DNA from: Blastopirellula sp. J2-11
GTDB lineage: Bacteria; Planctomycetota; Planctomycetia; Pirellulales; Pirellulaceae
Reading direction: 5' to 3'
DNA length: 64,000 nt
Assembly: GCF_024584705.1 (NCBI RefSeq)
Contig: NZ_CP097384.1
Span: 5,332,001-5,396,000, forward strand
Shown here piece after piece: positions 50,561 through 59,352 of this stretch; position 1 is the stretch's first letter; every line of letters begins with the position of its first letter. The notes beneath the pieces were generated by a model. That model had not been told where the DNA came from and made no database searches. It was given only the letters and a program-made list of their open reading frames with translations. The translations under genes were made by a program, and so were the position numbers.

Positions 50561-51014
50561 CTAGCCCGGGGTGGAGTTTTTGGAGTTGCGCTATTTGCAA
50601 TTCACGAACGATCGAACACGAAAGAAGGACGTTAATACGGCCAGAATCAACCGCAAATCGTCACACTAGCCCGCCAGCGCCAGCGAGGGAATAGAGTTGG
50701 CGATCCCAACACGGATTGAATTGGCGAGCCGTATTCCCTCGCTGGCGCTGCGGGCTAGTGTTCCGTCACGCGACAATTTTCAGGCGCCATGATTTTATTA
50801 GCCGTAGTGCGTTAGCACCGGTTTCTGATGGGAACTCATTTGCGAAAGACAATTGGTAACAGAAACCGCGGCTAACGCCGTGCGGCTGATGTCGATACGT
50901 GCCGCGCAGCACCGTCTTCACTTTCAATCGTTGGAAAATCAAAATGGGTCAGCTAGCTGAAAACCGCTCTAGTGTTTACTTGGCTCGAAAAATCGCAACT
51001 CCACCCCGGGCTAG
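50561..51014. repeat. composite repeat element bounded by a perfect 16-bp inverted repeat
   Basis: CTAGCCCGGGGTGGAG at 50561-50576 and its exact complement at 50999-51014 enclose 454 bp. Inside lie H2 (50663-50762, ACACTAGCCCGCC..GCGAGGGAA facing TTCCCTCGC..GCGGGCTAGTG) and H1 (50800-50888, GTGCGTTAGCACCGGTTTC facing GAAACCGCGGCTAACGC). The order and orientation are a reverse-complemented version of the tandem units near 19303. A spacer shared with 39841-39920 lies at 50577-50660. No transposase is encoded, so it may be a non-autonomous mobile element. Confidence 0.78.
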
Positions 51015-51193
51015 GTTGGAACGGCCGCTTCGGGCCTAAGGGCTGGAGATCCTCTAGGTCCGCCATCGACCAGATTGCGATTCGACTGCAACTATCGTCA
51101 GCAAATAATTACACAATCGTGACACTTTGTCAATACTTATTTCCGTGAAGGCGGCGTCATCGCGAGAGCTATTCTCCGTGCATCCATGGCATC

Positions 51194-51275
51194 GATTCGC
51201 CGGCGCCACGCCCCAAACGTTGCTGGTCGCAGAGAAGAAAGTGAATCGCTCGATGATCAGCAGCCAGCGATCTCT
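51194..51275 (+). pseudogene. remnant of a DUF1559 gene
   Basis: Positions 51213-51263 match 49 of 51 bases of DUF1559 gene 1 (49751-49801) and translate to [17 protein letters not shown], against [17 protein letters not shown] in the intact copy. The flanks match only in pieces (GATTCGCCG at 51194, then a deletion). The start, prepilin helix and H-x9-DG end are missing, so this is a decayed third copy. Confidence 0.8.
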
Positions 51276-51499
51276 TCACGGTCTGATCGTCAACACAGAC
51301 ATCGCCTCCGCATCTTTCATCATTCGGAAATAGTCATGCGTTCATGCATCCCGAATCGCTAGCGGTCGCGCCAAACAGATTCTCGTACGATCGGCGCTAA
51401 TAGTCTGCCAATCTTGACCGGTTCTTTGCCGTCTCTGGTGAGCAGCGTTAGCTTAAAAATTATTCCGTGCCGGGACCTCTCCAATTTTTGAGAACCGCG

Positions 51500-52498
51500 A
51501 TGACTGCTCGTAGCCGTACTGGATTTACGCTGGTCGAACTTTTGGTCGTGATCGCAATCATCGCCATTTTGATGGGGCTTCTACTACCTGCAGTGCAGAT
51601 GGCCCGCGAGGCCGCTCGTCGCATTGAATGCGCCAACCATCTGAAGCAAATCGGTCTCGCCTGGCACTTTCACCATGACTCGTATCAGTTCTTCCCTGCC
51701 GGCGGGTACGCCTATGACCTGCACCCAACGTTTACGGATGGAAAACCAGAAATCGCCGAACGTCAGGCAGCCGGCTGGGCCTTTCAAATCTTGCCCTTTC
51801 TTGAGCAACAAGCCGTGCATGAAGGGGGCCCCGGCGCTAGCGATCATGAACGCGCAATTTTCGCCACCGCCGCGACCATTCCGATCTATTTTTGTCCAAC
51901 TCGGCGTCGACCGATAGCAAAAGGACCGTCCAACGACTTTTACTGCCGCCTGAAAAATAACGGTGACTATGCCGAGAGTCTTGACGAAACTCCGATCGTG
52001 CGCGGACTAATTGATTATGCCGCCGCAAATCAGGAGGGGACCGGCATGATTACGCGGACCTGGGGAGTCGATGTCACTTGCCCTCCTCCTCCACCGGATG
52101 TCCCCTACCCGATCGACGTCCAAAAAAATTTGCTCCGTTTTGTCAACGCGAGCGATGGAACGACCAACACATTGCTGATTGCCGAAAAGAAAGTGGCGCT
52201 GGATGATGCCGACGATGAATCGGTATCGACCACCTACCCCGACAAACTTGGCTATGCCGCCGGCTGGGAAGGACCAAACGATCCGTCCACGTTCGCCAAC
52301 GTACGAGCTACCACGTTGGCTCCCACGCGTGACGCTCGTGGTGAAGCTGGTCAGCAGCGATTCGGCTCGGCGCATCCTAGCACCTTCAACGCGCTGTTGC
52401 TTGATGGCGGCGTTCGCGCTCTTCCATATACGATTGATCGAGACGTATTCTCGAATCTCGGTAATCGCAACGACGGCAATCCCGTTAGTTTCAAGTAG
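51500..52498 (+). CDS. DUF1559 prepilin-like protein 2
   Basis: A 332-residue paralogue of the gene at 49101. The ATG at 51500 aligns its start with that gene ([20 protein letters not shown]); a GTG further upstream at 51467 is possible. The prepilin helix, the [20 protein letters not shown] region and [22 protein letters not shown] are strongly conserved between the two. The central 130 residues diverge, with a Pro-rich [14 protein letters not shown] segment. H-x9-DG is [18 protein letters not shown]. Tandem duplication followed by divergence of the middle is the likely history. Confidence 0.92.
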   Translation: MTARSRTGFTLVELLVVIAIIAILMGLLLPAVQMAREAARRIECANHLKQIGLAWHFHHDSYQFFPAGGYAYDLHPTFTDGKPEIAERQAAGWAFQILPFLEQQAVHEGGPGASDHERAIFATAATIPIYFCPTRRRPIAKGPSNDFYCRLKNNGDYAESLDETPIVRGLIDYAAANQEGTGMITRTWGVDVTCPPPPPDVPYPIDVQKNLLRFVNASDGTTNTLLIAEKKVALDDADDESVSTTYPDKLGYAAGWEGPNDPSTFANVRATTLAPTRDARGEAGQQRFGSAHPSTFNALLLDGGVRALPYTIDRDVFSNLGNRNDGNPVSFK

Positions 52499-52737
52499 AG
52501 CAATTTCGCCAAGGTCGCGTCGCTTGCCGCTTCACCACCACTTGGCCACATTAGGACGGACCGCTGCGGCTTGTCCAACTCGATAGCGTTAGCGCAACGT
52601 TGATTCTTCTCCTGCTTTTCCGTACTTCATCCATGGGCTTGTTGTGTTCCATTCCTTCGCTTCCACCAAATCTCGCCACTGCAAAATGGGGGCTGCAAAC
52701 GCCAAAGTGAACCGTCTTGGCGTTTCGATCGGCGCAT

Positions 52738-52770
52738 AAAAAAAGAGCGCCGCCCAGACGGACGACGCTC
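52738..52770 (-). terminator. intrinsic terminator of the pilus-type operon
   Basis: GAGCG.CG.C at 52745 pairs with G.CG.CGCTC ending at 52770 (two G-U pairs). On the minus strand it is followed by about seven T. It lies 38 bp after the stop of the Gly/Met-rich gene. The rest of 52499-52807 holds no gene I can recognise. Confidence 0.75.
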
Positions 52771-52807
52771 CGAATCGCATTTGCTTTTTACGAGACGCGA
52801 GAGTGGT

Positions 52808-54922
52808 CTACTCTCCTCGCCCGCGACCGCGACCACGTCGACCGCCTTCCTCCATCCCTTCGCCATAACCATAGGGATCATCAGAACCGCCGGACGTCTT
52901 TTTCACCTCAGGCGGAGTGAAGTCAAACAGCGAGAAGTCGTTGCGGTCTTTCAGTTCTTTATGAATAGAGATGTTCCCCCTTGCGTCCATGACTAGAATC
53001 TCGCCGGGACTCACCAGCGCTTCGTTTTCGGCAGGATCACGATATCGTCCCGGCAGCGTGTCGCCGCCGCGCATATCGAGCACCACCGCATTGGTCTTCA
53101 TCTCGTAGTCCTCTTTCTTATCGAACATCAGCGTGCCGGGATTCAAGGTCCACAAGTCATCGACCACATTCACCGAATCTCCCCGTTCGACCGATATTTT
53201 CTGGGTCGACAAGAGACCTTCCGCCTCATCCCAGGCGACGCCCAATACGGTCGCTTGAGGTTCACGCGAATTCAAAAGTCGATTGGCTCCGTCGTTGGAT
53301 CGTTGCTCACGCCCGGTCTTCACGTTTCCGGCGAGGACAGTCGATTCGATCGTCGTCTTCACTACGGAACTCGGTTTCGAGTAGTCCGTTTCCAACCGAG
53401 AGGCTTTGCTCAGTTTCACCGGATCTTTGCCAGCTTCCTGCTTCTTCTGGGCGATTCGCGCCAGCGTTTCGCGGCTAAGCGTCACCGAAGAAGGAGCCAT
53501 GTTCGAGCCTCCTCGCTGTTGGGCGCCACCAAGCGGCGCCACCGGATTGTTTGGATCCTCGAGCCAGAGATTGACTTGATATTGGTACTGCGTGTTTCCT
53601 TTAACGGTGGTGTCATAAAAGCGGAACATCTTCTCTTTCGAGTAACCCGATGCGCCGCCTCCCATGCCGCCTTCGCCGCCATACATTCCGCCGCCCATGC
53701 CACCGCGACCGCCCCTGACGCGTCGACCGGCGCCGCGACCTTCCATCATTTCGCCAGCGCCGCCATACCCTGGCATGCCGCCGTAGGCGCCCATGCCGCC
53801 GGGAAATCCGCCTTCCCCCATACCGCCGCGTCCCCCTTGGTTGGCGAACCCAGGAAAGAAAGCGGAGTCTGCGTTGAATTCCGGCAATTGCGGGGTCGGC
53901 ATCACTCCGTCCGCGGTCTCCATGCCGCCATATTCTCCCATGACTCCGCCGTAGCCGCCTTCGCCCATCATTCCGCCCTGCATTGCAGGCAGCCATTTCG
54001 GCACCTCCGAATGCCGTGCGTACTCGGCCGGATCGACCAATAACATCGGCGCGATTGGGAAAGTGAGCAGCGGATGCGCGTATTCCGGCGGGATCACTTC
54101 CTCAGGTCGGAAGGCCCATTTGATCGCATCGGCGAAGGCCAATTGCGGCACCAGGTCTTTGTATTCGCCCCACTTGCCGTCGGGCGACATCTCCCGACGA
54201 CGCACGCCGAAACCGATGTATTTCGGCACGTCGCGTTGCGGATCGTAGCCTGCGGCGTCGAGCAGTGCGGCGTCAAATTCATCCCATTGTTTTTCAAACG
54301 GAATCAATCCGGTAATCACGACAAAGTGCTTGCCTTCGATGCGCGTGCCGGCGGTCGCTCGGGCTGGTCCAAATCGCTTTTGCTGCTCCGGGGTCATCAC
54401 CGGGGGCATATCTTTCGACTGGCGTCCGCCGGGTCCATACTCCATTCCGCCGCCGTATCCGCCTGCATCCATCATTTCGCCTCGGCCTCCGGCCAATCCG
54501 GCCATTCGTTTGTCGTCATAGACAAACGGAGCGAAGCCGGACTTCGCTTCCAGCTTTTCGACCGTCAGAACTTTGGGATCGATACGTTTTTGAATCGATT
54601 GATACATCGGCGGACCGAACTCGCTCATCGCCGCATAGTTGCTGATGTTGATCGGGTTTTGAGCCAACTCGGCGCGTTGCTCGTAGACCGGATCAGTCCA
54701 ACGCTTCTTTTCGACCGGCGTCCATTCCGAGTTGTTGATCGTTGCGGAAGCTTGTTCAGCGACTTGTTTCACCTGATCCGGCGTCACGCTAATCCCTTCG
54801 CGCTGCGCGCCGAAGTAGATGAACGTCACGACCAGCAACACCGCCACGCCAAAGACGATCTTCTCAATGTGCAAGATCAGCTTCGATTTCATGCCGCCGC
54901 TTTGCAAATCTAATTTTTGCAT
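52808..54922 (-). CDS. Gly/Met-rich single-pass membrane protein of the PilM operon
   Basis: A 704-residue protein with one N-terminal helix (about residues 20-40, IVFGVAVLLVVTFIYFGA) and a large periplasmic part. Folded stretches (for example VVITGLIPFEKQWDEFDAALLDAAGYDP) alternate with Gly/Met/Tyr-rich segments such as GEMMDAGGYGGGMEYG (near 150) and GMGGGMYGGEGGMGGGASGY (near 420). A region near 430-445 reads RFYDTTVKGNTQYQYQVNLW. The C-terminus is GRRGRGRGRGE. A GAGGGAACT site precedes the ATG. It is the last gene of the operon pilM, PilO-like, this gene. I know no family for it; PilP-like placement is a guess from gene order. Confidence 0.78.
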   Translation of the reverse strand: MQKLDLQSGGMKSKLILHIEKIVFGVAVLLVVTFIYFGAQREGISVTPDQVKQVAEQASATINNSEWTPVEKKRWTDPVYEQRAELAQNPINISNYAAMSEFGPPMYQSIQKRIDPKVLTVEKLEAKSGFAPFVYDDKRMAGLAGGRGEMMDAGGYGGGMEYGPGGRQSKDMPPVMTPEQQKRFGPARATAGTRIEGKHFVVITGLIPFEKQWDEFDAALLDAAGYDPQRDVPKYIGFGVRRREMSPDGKWGEYKDLVPQLAFADAIKWAFRPEEVIPPEYAHPLLTFPIAPMLLVDPAEYARHSEVPKWLPAMQGGMMGEGGYGGVMGEYGGMETADGVMPTPQLPEFNADSAFFPGFANQGGRGGMGEGGFPGGMGAYGGMPGYGGAGEMMEGRGAGRRVRGGRGGMGGGMYGGEGGMGGGASGYSKEKMFRFYDTTVKGNTQYQYQVNLWLEDPNNPVAPLGGAQQRGGSNMAPSSVTLSRETLARIAQKKQEAGKDPVKLSKASRLETDYSKPSSVVKTTIESTVLAGNVKTGREQRSNDGANRLLNSREPQATVLGVAWDEAEGLLSTQKISVERGDSVNVVDDLWTLNPGTLMFDKKEDYEMKTNAVVLDMRGGDTLPGRYRDPAENEALVSPGEILVMDARGNISIHKELKDRNDFSLFDFTPPEVKKTSGGSDDPYGYGEGMEEGGRRGRGRGRGE

Positions 54923-55006
54923 GTCGTAGTTCCCTCACCTTTTGGGAAGTCGCTTCCCCGCATGTTCCGTAACTTTTTTCTATCCGCCGCGCTCGACTCA
55001 CGCTGA

Positions 55007-56548
55007 CTAGCGAACCGCAGTGGACCGCAGTGCGGTCTCGCCGTCGGCACTATCGCCATCTTCCGATTCGCTCTCGTTGGTAATGCCCAACAGTTCTTTA
55101 TTCACGGGATTGTAGATGTAAACAATGCCGTAAACCTCGATCGGCACATCGTACCGATTATCGGCTTTTTGTTGTCCGCCGCCGGGCGAGCTCGAGTACA
55201 TTTCATCATAACCGCCTCCTCCGTCGAAGCCGCCCAAACCTCCTCCGTAAGCACCGCCGCTGCTGCTCCCAGCAGTCGGATTCAAGCGAAGCTGGCGCAC
55301 TTCCAACATCAAATCGGCGTTGCCGCACTCGACGAGCAACTTGTCAATTTTGCGTTGATCGATCGTGATCCGCATCCGGACCGGCAAACGCTTAGCCACC
55401 GCGAGATAATAGTCTTCGGAGGTGGGAGCGGTCATCGCCGTTTTCAACGTTTCGGCATCGATCTTCTTGTAGTCTTTATCGACATAGCGAAATTGGGCGG
55501 GATCGATCGGCGCCATAGCGCCTCCCATCATTCCACCTTCGCCGTAGGGGCTATCCATGCCGTCCATCATTCCTTCTTCCATCATGTCGGGATCCATGCC
55601 GTCCATCCCGCCCATCATTCCATCCATTCCCATCATGCCGTCTTCACCCGCGGCGGCGATCATGGGAGGTTTTTCGAGCTGGATACGGAGCGTTGCGACT
55701 CCTTTACCGAGTTCGATCGCTTCGATTCTTTTAATCGCCGCGAGGTGGTGCTCGGTGGTATCGCCGTTGACCGCTTTAATGATTCGCATCAGGTTTTCGA
55801 GGACCCAGAGATCTTCCTGAGCGTACAAAACTTCGCGCGGCGTGGGACGATTGTTCGGACGCTTCGACCAGTCGAAGTTTTCAGACTGAATCTTCTGCTG
55901 ATTCGCTGAATCCCATTCGACCACAGGACGCTTCACCAATCCGACGCCCCCTATCCCGGCGCCGCCCATCGGACCTCCCCCTTCAAAGGCATAGTCCGTG
56001 GCGCTATAGGCGTCCATTCCGCGTCCCCCGCCTTCTTGGGCGGTCCACTTGGCGTCAATGATTTCGGCCAACTTCGGCAATTCTTCTTTGATATAGTCGC
56101 GATAAAGTTCGCACAGCGAGGTCGTTAGTCCGGTCCTGCCTTTGACCAACTCTTCGTCGAGCGCCGCTTCGATGGGACGATTTTGCAACACGGAATTTAC
56201 GGTCGCGGCAAAATCGATTCGCCCGGCGTTCAGTTCTTTCGGCCAGACCAACTCTTTCTGCTGCGACTCCCATTGATACTGCCAGCTTTTGGCGATGTCT
56301 TGGCGATAGCGCTGCAGCCAATCTTCCATCCCCGCCGCAAACTTTTCGTTCGGATGCTCGAGAGTCGAAGCGATCATTTGCGCCGAACTTTTCTTCGCTT
56401 CGATCGCCGATTTTTGCTTCGCCAGGTCTGCGTCGATCGACATCGACGCGTACATCCAGACGCCCAAGGAGACGCAAAGCACCGTTCCGGTCAGGACCCA
56501 GAATCCGTACTTCTTCATCGTCATGAGAAAGACGCGAATTTTATCCAT
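55007..56548 (-). CDS. PilO-like membrane protein with Met-rich insert
   Basis: A 513-residue single-pass protein. A helix at about residues 14-33 is followed by a helical region, then a ferredoxin-like fold typical of PilO: LPVRMRITIDQRKIDKLLVECGNADLMLEVRQLRLNP near residue 385, and YDVPIEVYGIVYIYNP near 470. A Met/Gly/Asp-rich insert lies at about 300-340 (GMMGMDGMMGGMDGMDPDMM). A strong GAGGAGGG site inside the end of pilM precedes the ATG, three bases after the pilM stop. It should bind the PilM/PilN part in the inner membrane. Confidence 0.75.
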   Translation of the reverse strand: MDKIRVFLMTMKKYGFWVLTGTVLCVSLGVWMYASMSIDADLAKQKSAIEAKKSSAQMIASTLEHPNEKFAAGMEDWLQRYRQDIAKSWQYQWESQQKELVWPKELNAGRIDFAATVNSVLQNRPIEAALDEELVKGRTGLTTSLCELYRDYIKEELPKLAEIIDAKWTAQEGGGRGMDAYSATDYAFEGGGPMGGAGIGGVGLVKRPVVEWDSANQQKIQSENFDWSKRPNNRPTPREVLYAQEDLWVLENLMRIIKAVNGDTTEHHLAAIKRIEAIELGKGVATLRIQLEKPPMIAAAGEDGMMGMDGMMGGMDGMDPDMMEEGMMDGMDSPYGEGGMMGGAMAPIDPAQFRYVDKDYKKIDAETLKTAMTAPTSEDYYLAVAKRLPVRMRITIDQRKIDKLLVECGNADLMLEVRQLRLNPTAGSSSGGAYGGGLGGFDGGGGYDEMYSSSPGGGQQKADNRYDVPIEVYGIVYIYNPVNKELLGITNESESEDGDSADGETALRSTAVR

Positions 56549-56551
56549 GGC

Positions 56552-58870
56552 TTAGTAGCCCTCCTCGGCTAACGCGGCGGCCGCAGCTTCGGCCTCGGCT
56601 TCGGCTTGAATTTTCTTGTTTTCGATCCGCTTGCTCATCGGCGTTTCTTGCCAACAAAACTGCACGGTAAACTCGTAAACCTTGACCGGAATTTTCGCCG
56701 GCACAATTTCAATTTCGGTTCCCATGGGACCCATTGGTCCGCCGGGCCCTATCCCCGTCGACATCATGTCGCCATTTCGGCTCATCGTCTCCGGATCGTA
56801 ATCGGGGTTATCAAGCATGACGAGCTTGGGCACGCTATCCAGCACAATCACCGGATGCGAAACCCCCAATTCCTTCATCGTGATTTCGACCATTTGACCA
56901 CTGCCGTCGTCCAACATGATCATGCCGGTATCCAGCTGATGAATCAGCGTATTACGAACGTACTGCGGTCCAAAGTTCTGACGCGCCTTGGTGCTATTGT
57001 GATAGTGCTTACCCTTCAACTGGATCACCCAGCCGCTTTCGGTCGGGCCCGCCAATTCATCGACAACCTCACCAAACTCATCGACTTCGCCCAGCGCCTC
57101 TTCTCCTTCGGCTTCGCTGATTTCGGCGCCAGCCTCCGGCATAGCGGCAGCGGAATTGGCGTTTGCATTGGCCGGCGCCGCCGCGCCGCCAACCGGCGGT
57201 TGACCATCCTCACCCATCGGTGCGGCCCCTTGTTCGTCGAGGTCTTCTGGGGTCAAACCTTCTTCGGCCGCAACTTCCAAACGTTTGCTATTGTCGACTG
57301 TTTGCTTGTATCTTTCTCGGACCCCTTCGGTGTACCAAAAACTGACATCGGGGTAATACTTCGATTCGACGCTATCGATATAGAGAAACGGTCGCTCGTC
57401 GATCGGCGTCTTCCAGATGTCCTCCGGTTTCCCTTCAAACACCGGCAGCGACGCGGTCACGGCTCGCAACAGTTCGGGCCACAGCCGACGATTCTCTTCG
57501 TTGCCGACGACATAGTTGCCAATCGTCTTCAGATTCTCGGCGTCGGTCATAAACTGATCGTCGGTCGATTTATGACTGCTGCTAGTGCGTTCGACCTGCT
57601 CGACGGCGCTGATCGCGCTGGCGAACTTCTCCGGATCGGCCGTGTACCAGGCCTTCCAGTGGAAGAAGAAGTTGACCGTACAGGCCAACAGCAGTGCGGC
57701 GACCGCGGCGACCGCCCACGGCTTCTTCTCGCGGATCAAACGATCGACCAGAATCTCTTGCGGCAGCAGATTCGTTTGCAGACACGACTTGCGCAGCCCT
57801 TGCAAACACATGCCGTAGCACGCGGCGAACGACATGATGTTGTCGCGGAACGCCGCCGAAGATGTAACTTCAGAACCTGACAGTTTTTGGAAGCCATCGA
57901 TCTCGACCGCTTCGTATCCCAAATTTTTCGCGAGATACGAGACCAGCCCCGGCAGCTTCATCGCATTGCCGACCGGCACGATTCGCGAGATTTTCGCTTT
58001 GCGGTCGAGCGTCTGGAAAAAGCCGATCGAACGCTGAATGTCGGTGACCAGCTCGTTGAACTTCGGCCGCATCGATTGGAAGATCAGCTTAGCGTCATCC
58101 GCTTCGCGTGCATGCCGTTTCAGATGCTCCGCTTTGGCGAAGGTCAGCTTCAGGTCTTTGGTCAGTTGTTTCGTAAAGTGGTTACCGCCGATCGGCAAAC
58201 TACGCTGCCAAACGCGGAATCCGTTGGTGATCACCAGGTCGGTCGTTTCGGTTCCCATCGAGAGGATCACGTACGACTCCGGCTGATTGGCCGGGTCATA
58301 CTCTTCCTTCGTCGGATTGACCGTCAACAGATCGTGCGAGACGAAGTTGTAGAGCGACACCGGCGAGAGCTGGACATAGTCGACGTCGATGCCAGCGTCT
58401 AAGAACGGCTGCAACGAACGGAAGACTTGATCCCGTTTCATCGCAAAAATGCCGATTTCGGTCTCCAGCGAGATCCCTTCGTCGACATGGGCGCCCGGCA
58501 TCGCCTGAAAGTCCCAGACGACCTCGTCCAGCGGGAATGGGATCTGCTGTTTCGCTTCGTACTTGACGATGTCGGGAATGCGCTTCGCTTCGACCGGCGG
58601 CGCTTTGAAGAAACGCGCGAGACCCGCTTGCCCCGGAACCGAGATCGCGACCTTGTCGTTTTTCAGTTCGTTGCGTGACAAAAATTCCTTCAGCGCGTCC
58701 CGAATCATTTGTTCTGGGTTCGCGTCAGGCAGCGTCAGCAGTTTCGGGTATTCGATGTAATCGAAGGCGTCGGCAACCAGCCAGAAACCATCGTCATGCA
58801 CCGTGCAGCGGAGCGCCTTGATCGCGGCGTGCCCGATGTCGATACTCCAAACGCCTTTCCCAGCAGCCAT
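56552..58870 (-). CDS. pilM: PilM with fused transmembrane/periplasmic (PilN-like) half
   Basis: A 772-residue protein. Residues 1-370 are the actin-like PilM ATPase of type IV pilus and type II secretion systems (GVWSIDIGHAAIKALR, VAISVPGQAGLARFF, YVILSMGTETTDLVITNG, RSIGFFQTLDRKAKISRIVPVGNAMKLPGLVSYLA). A transmembrane helix at about 385-405 (AVAAVAALLLACTVNFFFHW) and a periplasmic part of about 360 residues follow, rich in Glu/Ala at 590-640. PilM and PilN are normally separate and bind through the PilN N-terminus; here the two roles appear in one chain. A GAGGACC site precedes the ATG. It is the first gene of this operon. Confidence 0.88.
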   Translation of the reverse strand: MAAGKGVWSIDIGHAAIKALRCTVHDDGFWLVADAFDYIEYPKLLTLPDANPEQMIRDALKEFLSRNELKNDKVAISVPGQAGLARFFKAPPVEAKRIPDIVKYEAKQQIPFPLDEVVWDFQAMPGAHVDEGISLETEIGIFAMKRDQVFRSLQPFLDAGIDVDYVQLSPVSLYNFVSHDLLTVNPTKEEYDPANQPESYVILSMGTETTDLVITNGFRVWQRSLPIGGNHFTKQLTKDLKLTFAKAEHLKRHAREADDAKLIFQSMRPKFNELVTDIQRSIGFFQTLDRKAKISRIVPVGNAMKLPGLVSYLAKNLGYEAVEIDGFQKLSGSEVTSSAAFRDNIMSFAACYGMCLQGLRKSCLQTNLLPQEILVDRLIREKKPWAVAAVAALLLACTVNFFFHWKAWYTADPEKFASAISAVEQVERTSSSHKSTDDQFMTDAENLKTIGNYVVGNEENRRLWPELLRAVTASLPVFEGKPEDIWKTPIDERPFLYIDSVESKYYPDVSFWYTEGVRERYKQTVDNSKRLEVAAEEGLTPEDLDEQGAAPMGEDGQPPVGGAAAPANANANSAAAMPEAGAEISEAEGEEALGEVDEFGEVVDELAGPTESGWVIQLKGKHYHNSTKARQNFGPQYVRNTLIHQLDTGMIMLDDGSGQMVEITMKELGVSHPVIVLDSVPKLVMLDNPDYDPETMSRNGDMMSTGIGPGGPMGPMGTEIEIVPAKIPVKVYEFTVQFCWQETPMSKRIENKKIQAEAEAEAAAAALAEEGY

Positions 58871-59352
58871 GTTGGGTCCTCAATAAACTCTAAATTTGCG
58901 CAGAGACTTAGCGGTAATATAGCGAAGTTGTACGGAGATTGCCCCCGTGCCAGAAATGCCAGCCGCCACGTGCCGTTCGCGAAAAGGAATAATTAGATCG
59001 AAAGATGAGAACTGTCACCGCAGCAATACTGGGCGGCAGCGTAATTCATTCTAATGTGGCCGCTCGGGAAGTGTCAATGAATTTGCGAGCGCCTTAAAAC
59101 TCCGTAAAACATTACTACATCTAGGGATACGAAGCAATTCCGTCGACCCGCAACTCGAATTTTAAAGATTTCGCGTGGGGGGGGACCCTTCCAAAAGGGA
59201 GCAAGCGTTCGTGATGTAACGTGTTTAACGACAATAACTTCCGACCGAAACTTCCGGAACGGCGGATGTCACCGACCACCCATCGTCGGCTATAATGCTC
59301 ACTCGTCCGCCCCCGCGAATTGCCACGCAATCTCTCAAGAGTCGCCTCGCTG
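58871..59352. promoter_or_regulatory. divergent intergenic region with a TATAAT box
   Basis: 482 bp between the pilM start and the GH38-like gene. TATAAT at 59291-59296, 57 bp before the GH38-like ATG, is a candidate -10 box on the plus strand, although no good -35 lies at 16-18 bp. An odd run of nine G is found near 59177. No gene is visible. Confidence 0.45.

Noticed and set aside
56606-57880. A 424-codon plus-strand open frame.
   Set aside because: Antisense to pilM; no domain features.
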